From a virus, in IMG/VR virus record IMGVR_UViG_3300040811_000096, positions 1-34,325 of that record: a DNA stretch of 34,325 nt; one strand, 5' to 3'. Made by a program: the position numbers and the translations under genes. Every line of letters starts with the position of its first letter. The first letter of the stretch is position 1. Shown here in pieces: positions 12,308-19,921 of the stretch. Under the pieces are notes generated by a model. It saw only the letters and a list, made by a program, of their open reading frames with translations, was not told the origin of the DNA and ran no database searches.

Positions 12308-12548
12308 AAAATATGCACTAATGATCGACGTTGATGGTGACTGGATGTATGTACCACAGAACCCAACACAATTTCATAACTTCCCAGAGCCACGCCTATT
12401 CGATACGCTTGAAGAAGCCCGGGTAGAGCAAGACAACTGGCTGACTGCTGTTGTTGTGGACTATGAGACAAAGCAAATCAAACCAATGACTGAAGAAGAA
12501 CGTAAGGCATCTGTGCAACGTGCAAAGGCTAACAATGTTCACGGTTGA
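12300..12548 (+). CDS. Small phage protein, unknown function
   Basis: An 82-residue protein; ATG 12300 has GGAG about 7 nt upstream and overlaps the gene before by 8 nt. It contains KKYALMIDVDGDWMYVPQ, NFPEPRLFDTLEEARVEQDN, then TAVVVDYETK and a basic end. The strand-hairpin followed by FDTLEEARVEQD helix is a recurrent phage layout similar to the protein at 8138-8305. Function unknown. Confidence 0.6.
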   Translation: MTKKYALMIDVDGDWMYVPQNPTQFHNFPEPRLFDTLEEARVEQDNWLTAVVVDYETKQIKPMTEEERKASVQRAKANNVHG

Positions 12549-12774
12549 GTTTGAGAGTGACGCATCTATCATTACTGTCCTAGATGAAACAGGGCAGTAT
12601 GATGATGTTGAGGTTATCATAGGCGACGATAGCGAGGTGTTCATTCGACAGTTTGATGCTGATGCTAACACCTACGATATGATTATATTAACATATGCAC
12701 AGCTTGTAGAAATACTGGCATCCTTGAATAGTACAGAAGGAATGCATAAAGTAATAGCGAAAGGTGTGCTATGA
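12535..12774 (+). CDS. Small acidic phage protein
   Basis: A 79-residue protein; ATG 12535 gives a 14-nt overlap with the gene before and is preferred over a start at 12520. It is acidic and strand-rich: MFTVEFESDASIITVLDETG, VEVIIGDDSEVFIRQFDAD, and a C-terminal helix. It could be a small beta-sheet protein; no family is recognised. Confidence 0.55.
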   Translation: MFTVEFESDASIITVLDETGQYDDVEVIIGDDSEVFIRQFDADANTYDMIILTYAQLVEILASLNSTEGMHKVIAKGVL

Positions 12775-12965
12775 TTGATTACATTACAGGGGCATTGTTT
12801 ATGTATATCTTTGCTATGCCTTTGTTACTATACATAACAGAAGAAGTAGAAGACGGTAGTGGGTGGGGCCGTATTCTATTTGCAGTACTGTGGCCTTTGG
12901 CTAGTCTTGAGGCACTAATTAAAATGTTACGAGGAAACGAAGATGATCGAACTGGGTCTAATTAA
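12771..12965 (+). CDS. Small membrane protein with two helices
   Basis: A 64-residue protein in an ATGA overlap. Two hydrophobic segments at about residues 4-21 (YITGALFMYIFAMPLLLY) and 33-49 (GRILFAVLWPLASLEAL) would span the inner membrane, with a charged end overlapping the helicase start by 23 nt. Its role is unknown; small membrane proteins in replication operons may attach complexes to the membrane. Confidence 0.6.
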   Translation: MIDYITGALFMYIFAMPLLLYITEEVEDGSGWGRILFAVLWPLASLEALIKMLRGNEDDRTGSN

Positions 12966-14163
12966 ATCACTACTAAACAAAGAGTTTTATGAGCAGCACA
13001 AGAACCTGCTATCACGCAACGAACTATTCACAAAAGACGTGCGTAAGATTAAGCAAGCCCTTGATGGTGCGATGGAACAGTATGGCACAGACCTGACACC
13101 ACAGGATTTACAGGCTGTGTTCCTTACACAAAACCAAACGCTCACTACAGCTAACAAAAGTACATATGATGATATGTTTAAGAAGCTAGAGATTATTGAG
13201 CCAATCAATCCTGAGATTGCTACGGATACATTCTCTAAGATGTTCCAACAATTCTTGGGTGAGAAGATAGCGAACATAGGTTTCGAGTGTGTCAATGGAT
13301 CACTAGATACGCTTGAGCCTCTGCGTCGATTACTAGAGGATTACAAAGATGATTTTACTCCTGATGTCCGTGTCGAGTGGGATGACCATAGCTTTGACAC
13401 TTTACTTGATGCCGCTGATCTGGAAGCACAATGGAAATTTAACATTCCAACTCTCACTAGAAAAGTGGAAGGTGTTACTGGCGGTCATCTTGTTGTGGTT
13501 GGCGCTCGGCCTAATACTGGCAAAACTTCTTTTCATGCCTCTCTGGTAGCAGCAGAGGGCGGTTGGGCGCATCAGGGTGCCAAGGTAGTCGTGCTGTGTA
13601 ACGAAGAGAAATACACACGTGTCGCTTCTCGCTACTTATGTGCCGCTTCTAACATGAACATGAAAGAGATACGTGAGAACCCTGTACTAGCACGTAAGCG
13701 TTACGATGTTGTCAAAGAGAATGTGCGTATCAAAGATAGCACAGGCAAAGACATGAAATGGGTTGAGTCAGTAGTGAAGCATTCCAAGCCTGACGTGTTG
13801 ATCCTAGACATGGGTGATAAGTTTGCCGACACATCTAGTGAACGCACAGACCTGACGTTAAAAGCAGCAGCCATCCATGCACGTAACATAGCCAAGCAGT
13901 ATGACTGTGTGGTTCTGTGGATGTCACAGCTATCAGCCGTAGCCGAAGGACGTGTGGACTTAGATCAGTCTATGATGGAAGGATCGAAGACAGGTAAGGC
14001 AGCAGAAGCAGACTTGATGCTACTGATCGCCAAGACAAAAGATGTTGAGGGTGAGGGTATCAACCCAGAGCGTCATATCAATTTTGCTAAGAACAAGATT
14101 AATGGGTTTGACGGACGTGTTGTTTGTATGCTAGACGGTGATCGTGCGATATTCCGCGCGTAA
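12943..14163 (+). CDS. Replicative DNA helicase, DnaB/T7 gp4 type
   Basis: A 406-residue protein with GAGGAAACGAAG before ATG 12943. An N-terminal helical region (about 1-165) is followed by a RecA-like motor. Walker A is GARPNTGKT (187-195), the catalytic Glu is in CNEEK (E221 or E222), Walker B is DVLILD (284-289), and the DNA-contact loop and sensor include WMSQLS (326-331) and KNKINGFDG near the end. It forms a ring that unwinds DNA 5' to 3' ahead of the polymerase, with the separate primase at 10127-10918. Length is typical for the helicase half of a gp4 protein with an added N-terminal domain. Confidence 0.92.
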   Translation: MIELGLIKSLLNKEFYEQHKNLLSRNELFTKDVRKIKQALDGAMEQYGTDLTPQDLQAVFLTQNQTLTTANKSTYDDMFKKLEIIEPINPEIATDTFSKMFQQFLGEKIANIGFECVNGSLDTLEPLRRLLEDYKDDFTPDVRVEWDDHSFDTLLDAADLEAQWKFNIPTLTRKVEGVTGGHLVVVGARPNTGKTSFHASLVAAEGGWAHQGAKVVVLCNEEKYTRVASRYLCAASNMNMKEIRENPVLARKRYDVVKENVRIKDSTGKDMKWVESVVKHSKPDVLILDMGDKFADTSSERTDLTLKAAAIHARNIAKQYDCVVLWMSQLSAVAEGRVDLDQSMMEGSKTGKAAEADLMLLIAKTKDVEGEGINPERHINFAKNKINGFDGRVVCMLDGDRAIFRA

Positions 14164-14174
14164 GAGAGGGAAAC

Positions 14175-16238
14175 ATGAGAGCAGTACTAGACTTAGAAAC
14201 AAGCGTTACTTGGCGCGAGAATGCCAAAGGCAAGTCAATTATCTTCAACGATCCATATGAGAAAGATAACAGCCTTACTCAGTTTGGCTTGGTGAATGTA
14301 GATAACACAGACGAAATGCACATCATCAACCTAGACCACAATGAAGAGAAAGACATTGATGGTTCAGGCCGTGCATTCATTCAAGCTTTGTTGGACAAGA
14401 CAACCCTGCTCATCATTCACAACGCTAAGTTCGATATGATGTGGCTATGGGAATGTGGCTTCGTCTACGATGGTCCTATCTATGATACCATGATCGCAGA
14501 GTATATACTGGATCGTGGGCAGCGTAACCCTGTCGGGCTTGCTGCGTCTGCTATACGTAGAGGTTTGGCAGAGCAGAAAGAAGATTACCTATCAACGTGC
14601 CTCAAGAAAGGAATTAACACCAATGAAACCGATCTCGCTTCTCTTAGCCTTTATCTTAGGGCTGATCTGCTCACAACTACTGAGTTGTTCCACCAACAGG
14701 AACGAGACTTTGCCCAAGCCGACAGTAAGTCCCTTCATAACGTTAGACAAGTTACCTTCGACACCTGTAAAACCCTCACCCAAATGTACATGTCAGGATT
14801 CAAAGTAGACCTAGATGTACTAGAAGAGGTGCGTCAGGAGTTTGAGCATGAACGTGCTACGATTGAGACACGGCTGCAAGACAAGATACGTGACCTGATG
14901 GGTGACACCCCAATCAACCTACGTTCATCAGAGCAGAAGTCTAAAGTTATCTTCTCACGTGAGATGAATAATAAGAAGGACTGGAAGGGTCTATTCACAT
15001 TCGTTAAGGATGCTAAAGAGTTCAAGAAGACTGTCGAAGCTAACTCTACTCTAATCCGTAAGACAGAGGCGTTCACCTGCCCTACGTGTGAGGGTCAGGG
15101 TAAGACGTTTAAGGTAAAGAAGGATGGCACAAAGTATTCTAAGCCTAACAAATGCAAAGACTGTGATGCACGTGGCTACCAACTACGTAAGACAAACAAG
15201 ATGGCAGGACTTGGGTTCTTTCCACCTAACAAAGATTGGGCTAGTGACAACGGCTTCAACACAGGCAAGAAAGAACTAGACGTTCTGATCGCAACAGCGA
15301 AGAACAATAACATGCAGGACGCTATCGACTTGCTTACAGACATGAAACGTTTGAACGCAGTCAACAGCTACATCTCTAACTTTGTGAACGCTATTGAGCT
15401 ACACACCAAAGCTGATGGCCTACTGCACGTTAACCTGACACAGACTGTTACAGCTACAGGCCGCTTCTCTGGTAAAGACCCTAACATGCAGAACATGCCA
15501 CGCGGTAACACATTCCCTGTGAAGAAGGTGTTCGTTTCACGTTGGGATGGTGGCTACATTATGGAAGCAGACTTTGCACAGCTAGAGTTTCGTACCGCTG
15601 CATTCCTAGCACAGGATGAAGTAGCCATGCAAGAAATCGCAACAGGGTTTGACGTACACAGCTACACCGCCAAGGTTATCACAGATGCGGGACAATACAC
15701 CACACGTCAGGAAGCAAAGGAACACACCTTCGCTCCGCTATTTGGTGCTACAGGGTTTGGACGTTCCAAAGCGGAGAAAGCATACTACGAACATTTTACA
15801 GAGAAATACAAAGGTGTCGCTGCTTGGCACCAGAACTTAGCTGATGAAGCTATTCGGTTTAACAAGATTACTAACATTTCTGGTAGGCAGTACGCATTCC
15901 CAGACGTAGAGCGCAGAGCTAATGGCACAGTATCTTATTTTACCAACATCAAGAATTACCCTGTTCAGGGTTTTGCCACCGGGGATGTTGTCCCTGTGGT
16001 GCTTAATGAAATGCATAAACGTCTACAGCCTTACTACTCATGCATAGTTAATACTGTCCACGACTCTGTGGTAGTAGACATACACCCAAACGAGAAAGAT
16101 ATTGTATTACAATTAGTAAATGATATGAATGATGGGTTGACAGACATGGTAGAAAAAGTGTATGGCATTCGTATGAATGTTCCACTCTTATTAGAGGCTA
16201 AAATTGGCCCTAATTGGCTTGACACAGTGGATGTATAA
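14175..16238 (+). CDS. polA: DNA polymerase I (family A) with DnaJ-type zinc finger insert
   Basis: A 687-residue replicative polymerase with GAGAGGGAAAC before ATG 14175. The 3'-5' exonuclease shows D6 and E8 (LDLET), HNAKFD with D87, and Y160-x3-D164. Residues about 300-334 carry CPTCEGQG (C302, C305) and CKDCDARG (C327, C330), half of the DnaJ zinc region. Polymerase motif A is EADFAQLEFR (D466), motif B RQEAKEHTFAPLFG (R511, K515, F519, F523) and motif C VHDSVVVD (H629, D630). F519 corresponds to E. coli F762, F523 replaces Y766, and Ser631 replaces the usual Glu. From memory the insert marks the HMO-2011 phage group. It copies the genome with the neighbouring helicase and primase. Confidence 0.95.
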   Translation: MRAVLDLETSVTWRENAKGKSIIFNDPYEKDNSLTQFGLVNVDNTDEMHIINLDHNEEKDIDGSGRAFIQALLDKTTLLIIHNAKFDMMWLWECGFVYDGPIYDTMIAEYILDRGQRNPVGLAASAIRRGLAEQKEDYLSTCLKKGINTNETDLASLSLYLRADLLTTTELFHQQERDFAQADSKSLHNVRQVTFDTCKTLTQMYMSGFKVDLDVLEEVRQEFEHERATIETRLQDKIRDLMGDTPINLRSSEQKSKVIFSREMNNKKDWKGLFTFVKDAKEFKKTVEANSTLIRKTEAFTCPTCEGQGKTFKVKKDGTKYSKPNKCKDCDARGYQLRKTNKMAGLGFFPPNKDWASDNGFNTGKKELDVLIATAKNNNMQDAIDLLTDMKRLNAVNSYISNFVNAIELHTKADGLLHVNLTQTVTATGRFSGKDPNMQNMPRGNTFPVKKVFVSRWDGGYIMEADFAQLEFRTAAFLAQDEVAMQEIATGFDVHSYTAKVITDAGQYTTRQEAKEHTFAPLFGATGFGRSKAEKAYYEHFTEKYKGVAAWHQNLADEAIRFNKITNISGRQYAFPDVERRANGTVSYFTNIKNYPVQGFATGDVVPVVLNEMHKRLQPYYSCIVNTVHDSVVVDIHPNEKDIVLQLVNDMNDGLTDMVEKVYGIRMNVPLLLEAKIGPNWLDTVDV

Positions 16239-16280
16239 TGTATAACTACAGATTCCGAAACTGCTCATAGGAGAAAATAA

Positions 16281-17144
16281 ATGAGTAATGAACTAGCAAT
16301 CGCAACAGAACGCGGTCAATCAATGGCAGAACTAATGGGTGTATCAAACGCCCCTGCCCAGTCAGCTACACCTGCTGTGGCACGACTGAACGTTAACCAA
16401 GAGGTTATCGAAAAAGAGGTGGAGATGGATGGCGACATCCTTATGAAGCCTGTTATGCCAAAGGGTGCATACAAACTCACACAAGGTGATAACGTAGTCT
16501 ACAGCAAGACTGCATCTATTCGTGTGTTTGCTGTACGTAACCAATGGCAGCGTTGGAATGGTGACTCAGGCGAGATGGAAAAGTCTGTGTTGTCTAACTC
16601 ACTAAACGGTGACTTGAAAGACAGCATTGGTGGCGTAAACTTAGGCCGACCATCTGGTTACATCGAAGATTTTAATGCACTACCAGAGGCAACAAAGTCT
16701 CTGATCCGTAGCGTCAAACGTGTTAAGGTTTACTTTGGTCTTGTCACTCTGGATAACCCAGTAGACGCGCAGGGTAACCCCGTAGATGGTGACTTCGTGG
16801 ATGTACCATTTGTGTTCGACGTAAAGAACCGTGACTCACTAAAGTCTCTGGATGCTGTGCTAGGTAAGATCGCCAAGCAGAATATGCTTCCACCTATGGC
16901 AACAATCAAGCTGTCACCTGCTATGGGTAAAATCCCTACTGGTGCTACATTTGGTTACGTTGCTGCTGAGATGGGTGACAAGGTTGACCTTGGTGGTGAT
17001 GACAATGAAACACTAGCTAACTTCCTAGAGTTTATTGAGTACATCAACGGTACTATCTTGGATAAATATAATGAGCGTAGTGGCGATGGTCTGTCATCAG
17101 CAGACAACGAACTTATTGCTTCTATTGTTGAGGTAGAAGAATAA
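16281..17144 (+). CDS. Probable single-stranded DNA-binding protein
   Basis: A 287-residue protein with AGGAG before ATG 16281. It follows the polymerase and precedes a nuclease, the usual place of a T7 gp2.5-type protein. The middle is strand-rich with aromatic and basic residues (ASIRVFAVRNQWQRWNGD, IRSVKRVKVYFGLVTLDN), and the C-terminus is acidic, ending in VEVEE, as in many ssDNA-binding proteins. A Gly/Asp-rich loop (DKVDLGGDDNETLANFLEFI) comes before it. Direct family motifs are weak, so the name rests on position, size and tail. It may instead be a conserved phage protein of another role. Confidence 0.55.
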   Translation: MSNELAIATERGQSMAELMGVSNAPAQSATPAVARLNVNQEVIEKEVEMDGDILMKPVMPKGAYKLTQGDNVVYSKTASIRVFAVRNQWQRWNGDSGEMEKSVLSNSLNGDLKDSIGGVNLGRPSGYIEDFNALPEATKSLIRSVKRVKVYFGLVTLDNPVDAQGNPVDGDFVDVPFVFDVKNRDSLKSLDAVLGKIAKQNMLPPMATIKLSPAMGKIPTGATFGYVAAEMGDKVDLGGDDNETLANFLEFIEYINGTILDKYNERSGDGLSSADNELIASIVEVEE

Positions 17145-18004
17145 TGAACCACCCCGCAGAATTAGCAGTCTTTGCATTCTTGCAAAAAGCTATGGCAGGT
17201 GAAACCACAATGTCAAAAGAGGTAGCCCAACAGGTTGCCTCTGATGTTGAGGCGGCTTTGTACAAACAGTTTGATAGTGGGCCACGTGATGAATTTCGCC
17301 TACGTATGTCAAACATTGGCAAGCCAAAATGTCAGCTATGGTTTGAGAAGAATGATCCAGAAGACAAGACACCTCTGCCACCACATTTCCTGATGAACAT
17401 GATCCTTGGCGATATTGTTGAGGCTGTGTTCAAAGGGTTATTACGTGCAGCAGGTGTCGAGTTTAAGGATAACGACAAATGCACACTAAAGCTTTCCAAT
17501 GGTCATGAGATCAATGGTGAGTATGACATGGAACTTGATGGTAAGATTGATGATGTAAAGTCTGCATCACCTTGGTCATACCGTAACAAGTTTGAGAACT
17601 TTGAAACACTCAAGTCTGGTGATGCATTTGGCTATATCGCACAGCTTGTAGGTTACGCACAGGGCGCAGGTAAAGAAGTCGGCGGTTGGTGGGTAGTCAA
17701 CAAAGCTAATGGCGAGTTTAAGTATGTCCCTGCAGAAGGTGTTGATGTAGACGAAGAGCTTGGAAAGATCGAAGCACTAGTGGACTACATCGAAAGTGAT
17801 GCACCCTTTGAGCGTTGCTTTGAGCCAGAGCCAGAGACATTCTATAAGAAGCAGACAGGGAACCTTGTGCTGCCTCAAGAGTGTAAGTTCTGTAGCTTTA
17901 AGCATAAGTGTCATACAGGCTTAAACACTCAACCTAGTCGCCCCTCAAAGGCACTAAACCCCCCCTTAGTAGATTACGTTTATATTGGAGATGGCAATGC
18001 CTAA
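17144..18004 (+). CDS. PD-(D/E)XK exonuclease, Cas4/RecB-like, with Fe-S cysteines
   Basis: A 286-residue protein; ATG 17144 overlaps the previous stop. A nuclease core includes GEYDMELDGKIDDVKSA with D128, D137 and K139, and the QxxxY motif YIAQLVGY (Q167, Y171). One cysteine near the start (C63, KPKCQLW) and three near the end (C247, C250, C256 in CKFCSFKHKC) match the four-cysteine iron-sulphur cluster of Cas4 and AddB-type nucleases. It probably degrades DNA ends or makes 3' overhangs for recombination, replacing the T7 gp6 exonuclease. No CRISPR genes are nearby, so a Cas4 role in adaptation is not implied. Confidence 0.88.
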   Translation: MNHPAELAVFAFLQKAMAGETTMSKEVAQQVASDVEAALYKQFDSGPRDEFRLRMSNIGKPKCQLWFEKNDPEDKTPLPPHFLMNMILGDIVEAVFKGLLRAAGVEFKDNDKCTLKLSNGHEINGEYDMELDGKIDDVKSASPWSYRNKFENFETLKSGDAFGYIAQLVGYAQGAGKEVGGWWVVNKANGEFKYVPAEGVDVDEELGKIEALVDYIESDAPFERCFEPEPETFYKKQTGNLVLPQECKFCSFKHKCHTGLNTQPSRPSKALNPPLVDYVYIGDGNA

Positions 18005-18233
18005 ACTAACTATCAATGACAAAGACTATTACACAGATGACTTCAACGAAGATCAGATGAAAATGTATAATGAGATCAACCTAGCTCGTGAGGAGATGGG
18101 GCGCATGGATTACTTGATGCGTGTGCTTGATGCACGTTGCAATCAACTAGGTGGTATGATCGTACAGATCGCAGAAACACCTGCAGAAGATCAGATCAAG
18201 AAATTACCAGATCAAGAGTCTGATGGTGACTAA
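17997..18233 (+). CDS. Conserved small helical phage protein
   Basis: A 78-residue protein; ATG 17997 has GGAG about 9 nt upstream and overlaps the exonuclease end by 8 nt; a start at 17985 is less likely. It begins MPKLTINDKDYYTDDFNEDQ followed by a long helix with MYNEINLAREEMGRMDYLMR. The short strand start plus YYTDDFNEDQ and a coiled-coil helix resembles the small DUF6447-type proteins of phages. Function unknown. Confidence 0.65.
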   Translation: MPKLTINDKDYYTDDFNEDQMKMYNEINLAREEMGRMDYLMRVLDARCNQLGGMIVQIAETPAEDQIKKLPDQESDGD

Positions 18234-18657
18234 GCGTAGACATCTAAGTAAAACTTATCGTAGTGGCCTCGAACAAGAGGCCGCTGCATTCCTCAAGACA
18301 CGACAAAAGAAAGTCGAGTATGAGAAGCTTAAAATCGAGTGGGAAGACCTCAAGTATCGAACCTACACGCCAGACTTTGAGCTAGACAACGGTATCATAA
18401 TCGAAACTAAAGGGATATTTAGTGCAGCAGATAGACGCAAACACGTTGAAATTGCGAAACAGCATCCTACATTAGATATTCGTTTCGTATTCAGTAATGC
18501 AAACGCAAAACTCTATAAAGGTGCTAAATCACGTTATTGCGATTGGTGCGAACAAAAGGGTTTTAAATGGGCGCATCGTGTGATACCAGAAGAATGGCTA
18601 AAAGAAAAAGGTAGTCGTATGAAAGAGCAACGTGTAAAAGTAGATCGGAGAGTATGA
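18223..18657 (+). CDS. Endonuclease I, T7 gp3-like Holliday junction resolvase
   Basis: A 144-residue protein, normal for the family. It has E18 (GLEQEA), YTPDFELDNGIIIETKG with D51, E61 and K63, the four catalytic residues of phage endonuclease I, then VFSNANAKLYKGAKSRY and the conserved end YCDWCEQKGFKWAHRVIPEEW. It resolves branched DNA during replication and packaging and may help break down host DNA. It overlaps the preceding gene by 11 nt. Confidence 0.93.
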   Translation: MVTKRRHLSKTYRSGLEQEAAAFLKTRQKKVEYEKLKIEWEDLKYRTYTPDFELDNGIIIETKGIFSAADRRKHVEIAKQHPTLDIRFVFSNANAKLYKGAKSRYCDWCEQKGFKWAHRVIPEEWLKEKGSRMKEQRVKVDRRV

Positions 18658-19013
18658 TGGGTTATGTATTAGGTAGTGATGAAGTAGCTGTTCTAATTAA
18701 GCCTGTACTTGATGATGATGGTGAATGGACAATGGAACTAAAGACAGGTATTACTTTTGGTTCTGATGTTAATGGTGTAGCAGGTCAGGCAGCAGTAGAC
18801 GCAGCTTTGACTATGGCAGCAGCACTAGCGTTTGTACAAGATAATGTAGATATTCTGGATTACCTTGACGAATACAAACACGACATGCTAAAGGAGTTAT
18901 ACCCTGATCAGTATGCAGAAGCATTAGCGGAGCATGAGGAAGCAGAGGGTTACACAACAGATGGCAATGTCATTAGATTAAACGCTTGGACAAAGACTGA
19001 GGGGAGTGCATGA
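18654..19013 (+). CDS. Conserved acidic phage protein
   Basis: A 119-residue acidic protein in an ATGA overlap with endonuclease I. It starts MMGYVLGSDEVAVLIKPVLD, has GEWTMELKTGITFGSDVNGV, and a helical second half with DILDYLDEYKHDMLKELYPD. The first half looks like a beta-rich fold and the second like a helix bundle. No family name can be given; it is a likely DNA-metabolism accessory. Confidence 0.6.
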   Translation: MMGYVLGSDEVAVLIKPVLDDDGEWTMELKTGITFGSDVNGVAGQAAVDAALTMAAALAFVQDNVDILDYLDEYKHDMLKELYPDQYAEALAEHEEAEGYTTDGNVIRLNAWTKTEGSA

Positions 19014-19237
19014 GCGATCCAGTAAACAAGCCAGTACATTACAATCAGGCAGGTATAGAGTGCATCGAAGCTATACGTGCTATGACAAGCAGTATGGATG
19101 GAACATCAGCATACATGGCAGGTAATGTGCTAAAGTATTTATGGCGACACGAATATAAGAACGGCTTAGAAGACTTAGAAAAAGCACAAGTCTACTTAGG
19201 GTGGCTTATAGATAACTATAAAGAGAAGCATAAATGA
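19010..19237 (+). CDS. DUF3310 family protein
   Basis: A 75-residue protein in an ATGA overlap. NKPVHYNQAGIECIEAIRAM, then AGNVLKYLWRHEYKNGLEDL and EKAQVYLGWLI match the DUF3310 phage family (the H-Y...G-I-E-C-I-x-x-I and N-V-x-K-Y-x-W-R-...G-x-x-D-L-x-K-A-x-x-Y-L pattern). The family sits near nucleotide and replication genes, but its role is not established. Length is normal. Confidence 0.88.
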   Translation: MSDPVNKPVHYNQAGIECIEAIRAMTSSMDGTSAYMAGNVLKYLWRHEYKNGLEDLEKAQVYLGWLIDNYKEKHK

Positions 19238-19398
19238 GAAAGTTTAGCGTAACGTTTCTTATGACAATAGATGAAGACAACAACATTCTATCATCATATG
19301 AAGACAACCATGAAGAAGATGTACACGATCTTTTGAAAGATGTTATGTATGATGTTGATGATGTAGAAATAGAAAACTTGGTGGTGAAAGAACGATGA
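19234..19398 (+). CDS. Small acidic phage protein (54 aa)
   Basis: A 54-residue frame at ATG 19234 in an ATGA overlap with DUF3310, ending in an ATGA overlap with MazG. It reads MRKFSVTFLMTIDEDNNILS, SYEDNHEEDVHDLLKDVMYD, VDDVEIENLVVKER. A strand-helix-strand layout with many Asp residues. Precise coupling at both ends supports expression; function unknown. Confidence 0.65.
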   Translation: MRKFSVTFLMTIDEDNNILSSYEDNHEEDVHDLLKDVMYDVDDVEIENLVVKER

Positions 19399-19775
19399 TA
19401 AGCGAGAAAGACTTAGAGAGTATGGGGTATTATGATATGTTCCCAGATGCTGACCCTGTTAATTGGGCAGACTTTTACTCTGGTTGGGTAGAGAAGAAAA
19501 TCCTGACAGAGGGGCAAGAGCGTTTGTATGAGAATACTCTTGGCCTTGTTGGTGAGGCAGGTGAAGTAGCGGAGAAGATGAAGAAGCTTGTTCGTGACAG
19601 CAGCCGTTTTACTAATGAGGAAATTATGAAAGAGCTTGGTGATGTAGTATTCTATGCTACTGCACTAGGTAACATCTATGGGCGTGGGCTACAGGAAATC
19701 CTAGAGCTTAACATCCAGAAGCTAGACGATAGACAAAAACGTGGGAAACTAAAGGGTTCAGGAGACAACAGATGA
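19395..19775 (+). CDS. mazG: MazG-like nucleoside triphosphate pyrophosphohydrolase
   Basis: A 126-residue protein in an ATGA overlap with the previous gene. The all-alpha NTP pyrophosphatase motif is clear: GLVGEAGEVAEKMKKLVRD with E54 and E57, then EIMKELGDVVFYATAL with E80 and D83 (EXXE...EXXD). These residues bind magnesium. The enzyme cleaves nucleoside triphosphates to monophosphates and may adjust nucleotide pools or (p)ppGpp signalling during infection. Length fits phage single-domain MazG proteins. Confidence 0.9.
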   Translation: MISEKDLESMGYYDMFPDADPVNWADFYSGWVEKKILTEGQERLYENTLGLVGEAGEVAEKMKKLVRDSSRFTNEEIMKELGDVVFYATALGNIYGRGLQEILELNIQKLDDRQKRGKLKGSGDNR

Positions 19776-19921
19776 AGATTAGGCGTTTTTACTTTACGAA
19801 AGAAAGTGAATGGTCTCGAAATGTCCGTAGAGAGGATAAGGATGGGCCTTGGTGTCGTTATGAAGATGTAGAGAAACTACTGGAACGCATCGAAGAGCTG
19901 GAAAAAGGAGAAAACAGATGA
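19772..19921 (+). CDS. Small phage protein (49 aa)
   Basis: A 49-residue frame at ATG 19772 in an ATGA overlap with mazG and ending in an ATGA overlap with the RNR start. It reads MKIRRFYFTKESEWSRNVRR, EDKDGPWCRYEDVEKLLERI, EELEKGENR. The end is a clear helix. It fills the space between mazG and RNR and its AAGGAG supplies the RNR ribosome site. Function unknown. Confidence 0.6.
   Translation: MKIRRFYFTKESEWSRNVRREDKDGPWCRYEDVEKLLERIEELEKGENR

Noticed and set aside
14515-14808. Open frame of 97 codons within the polymerase gene
   Set aside because: It is a shifted frame of the polymerase with no ribosome site; the lipoprotein-like start is a chance reading.
17144-18004. A CRISPR adaptation role for the Cas4-like nuclease
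   Set aside because: No Cas1, Cas2 or array in the window, and its place between the probable ssDNA-binding protein and endonuclease I fits phage replication.
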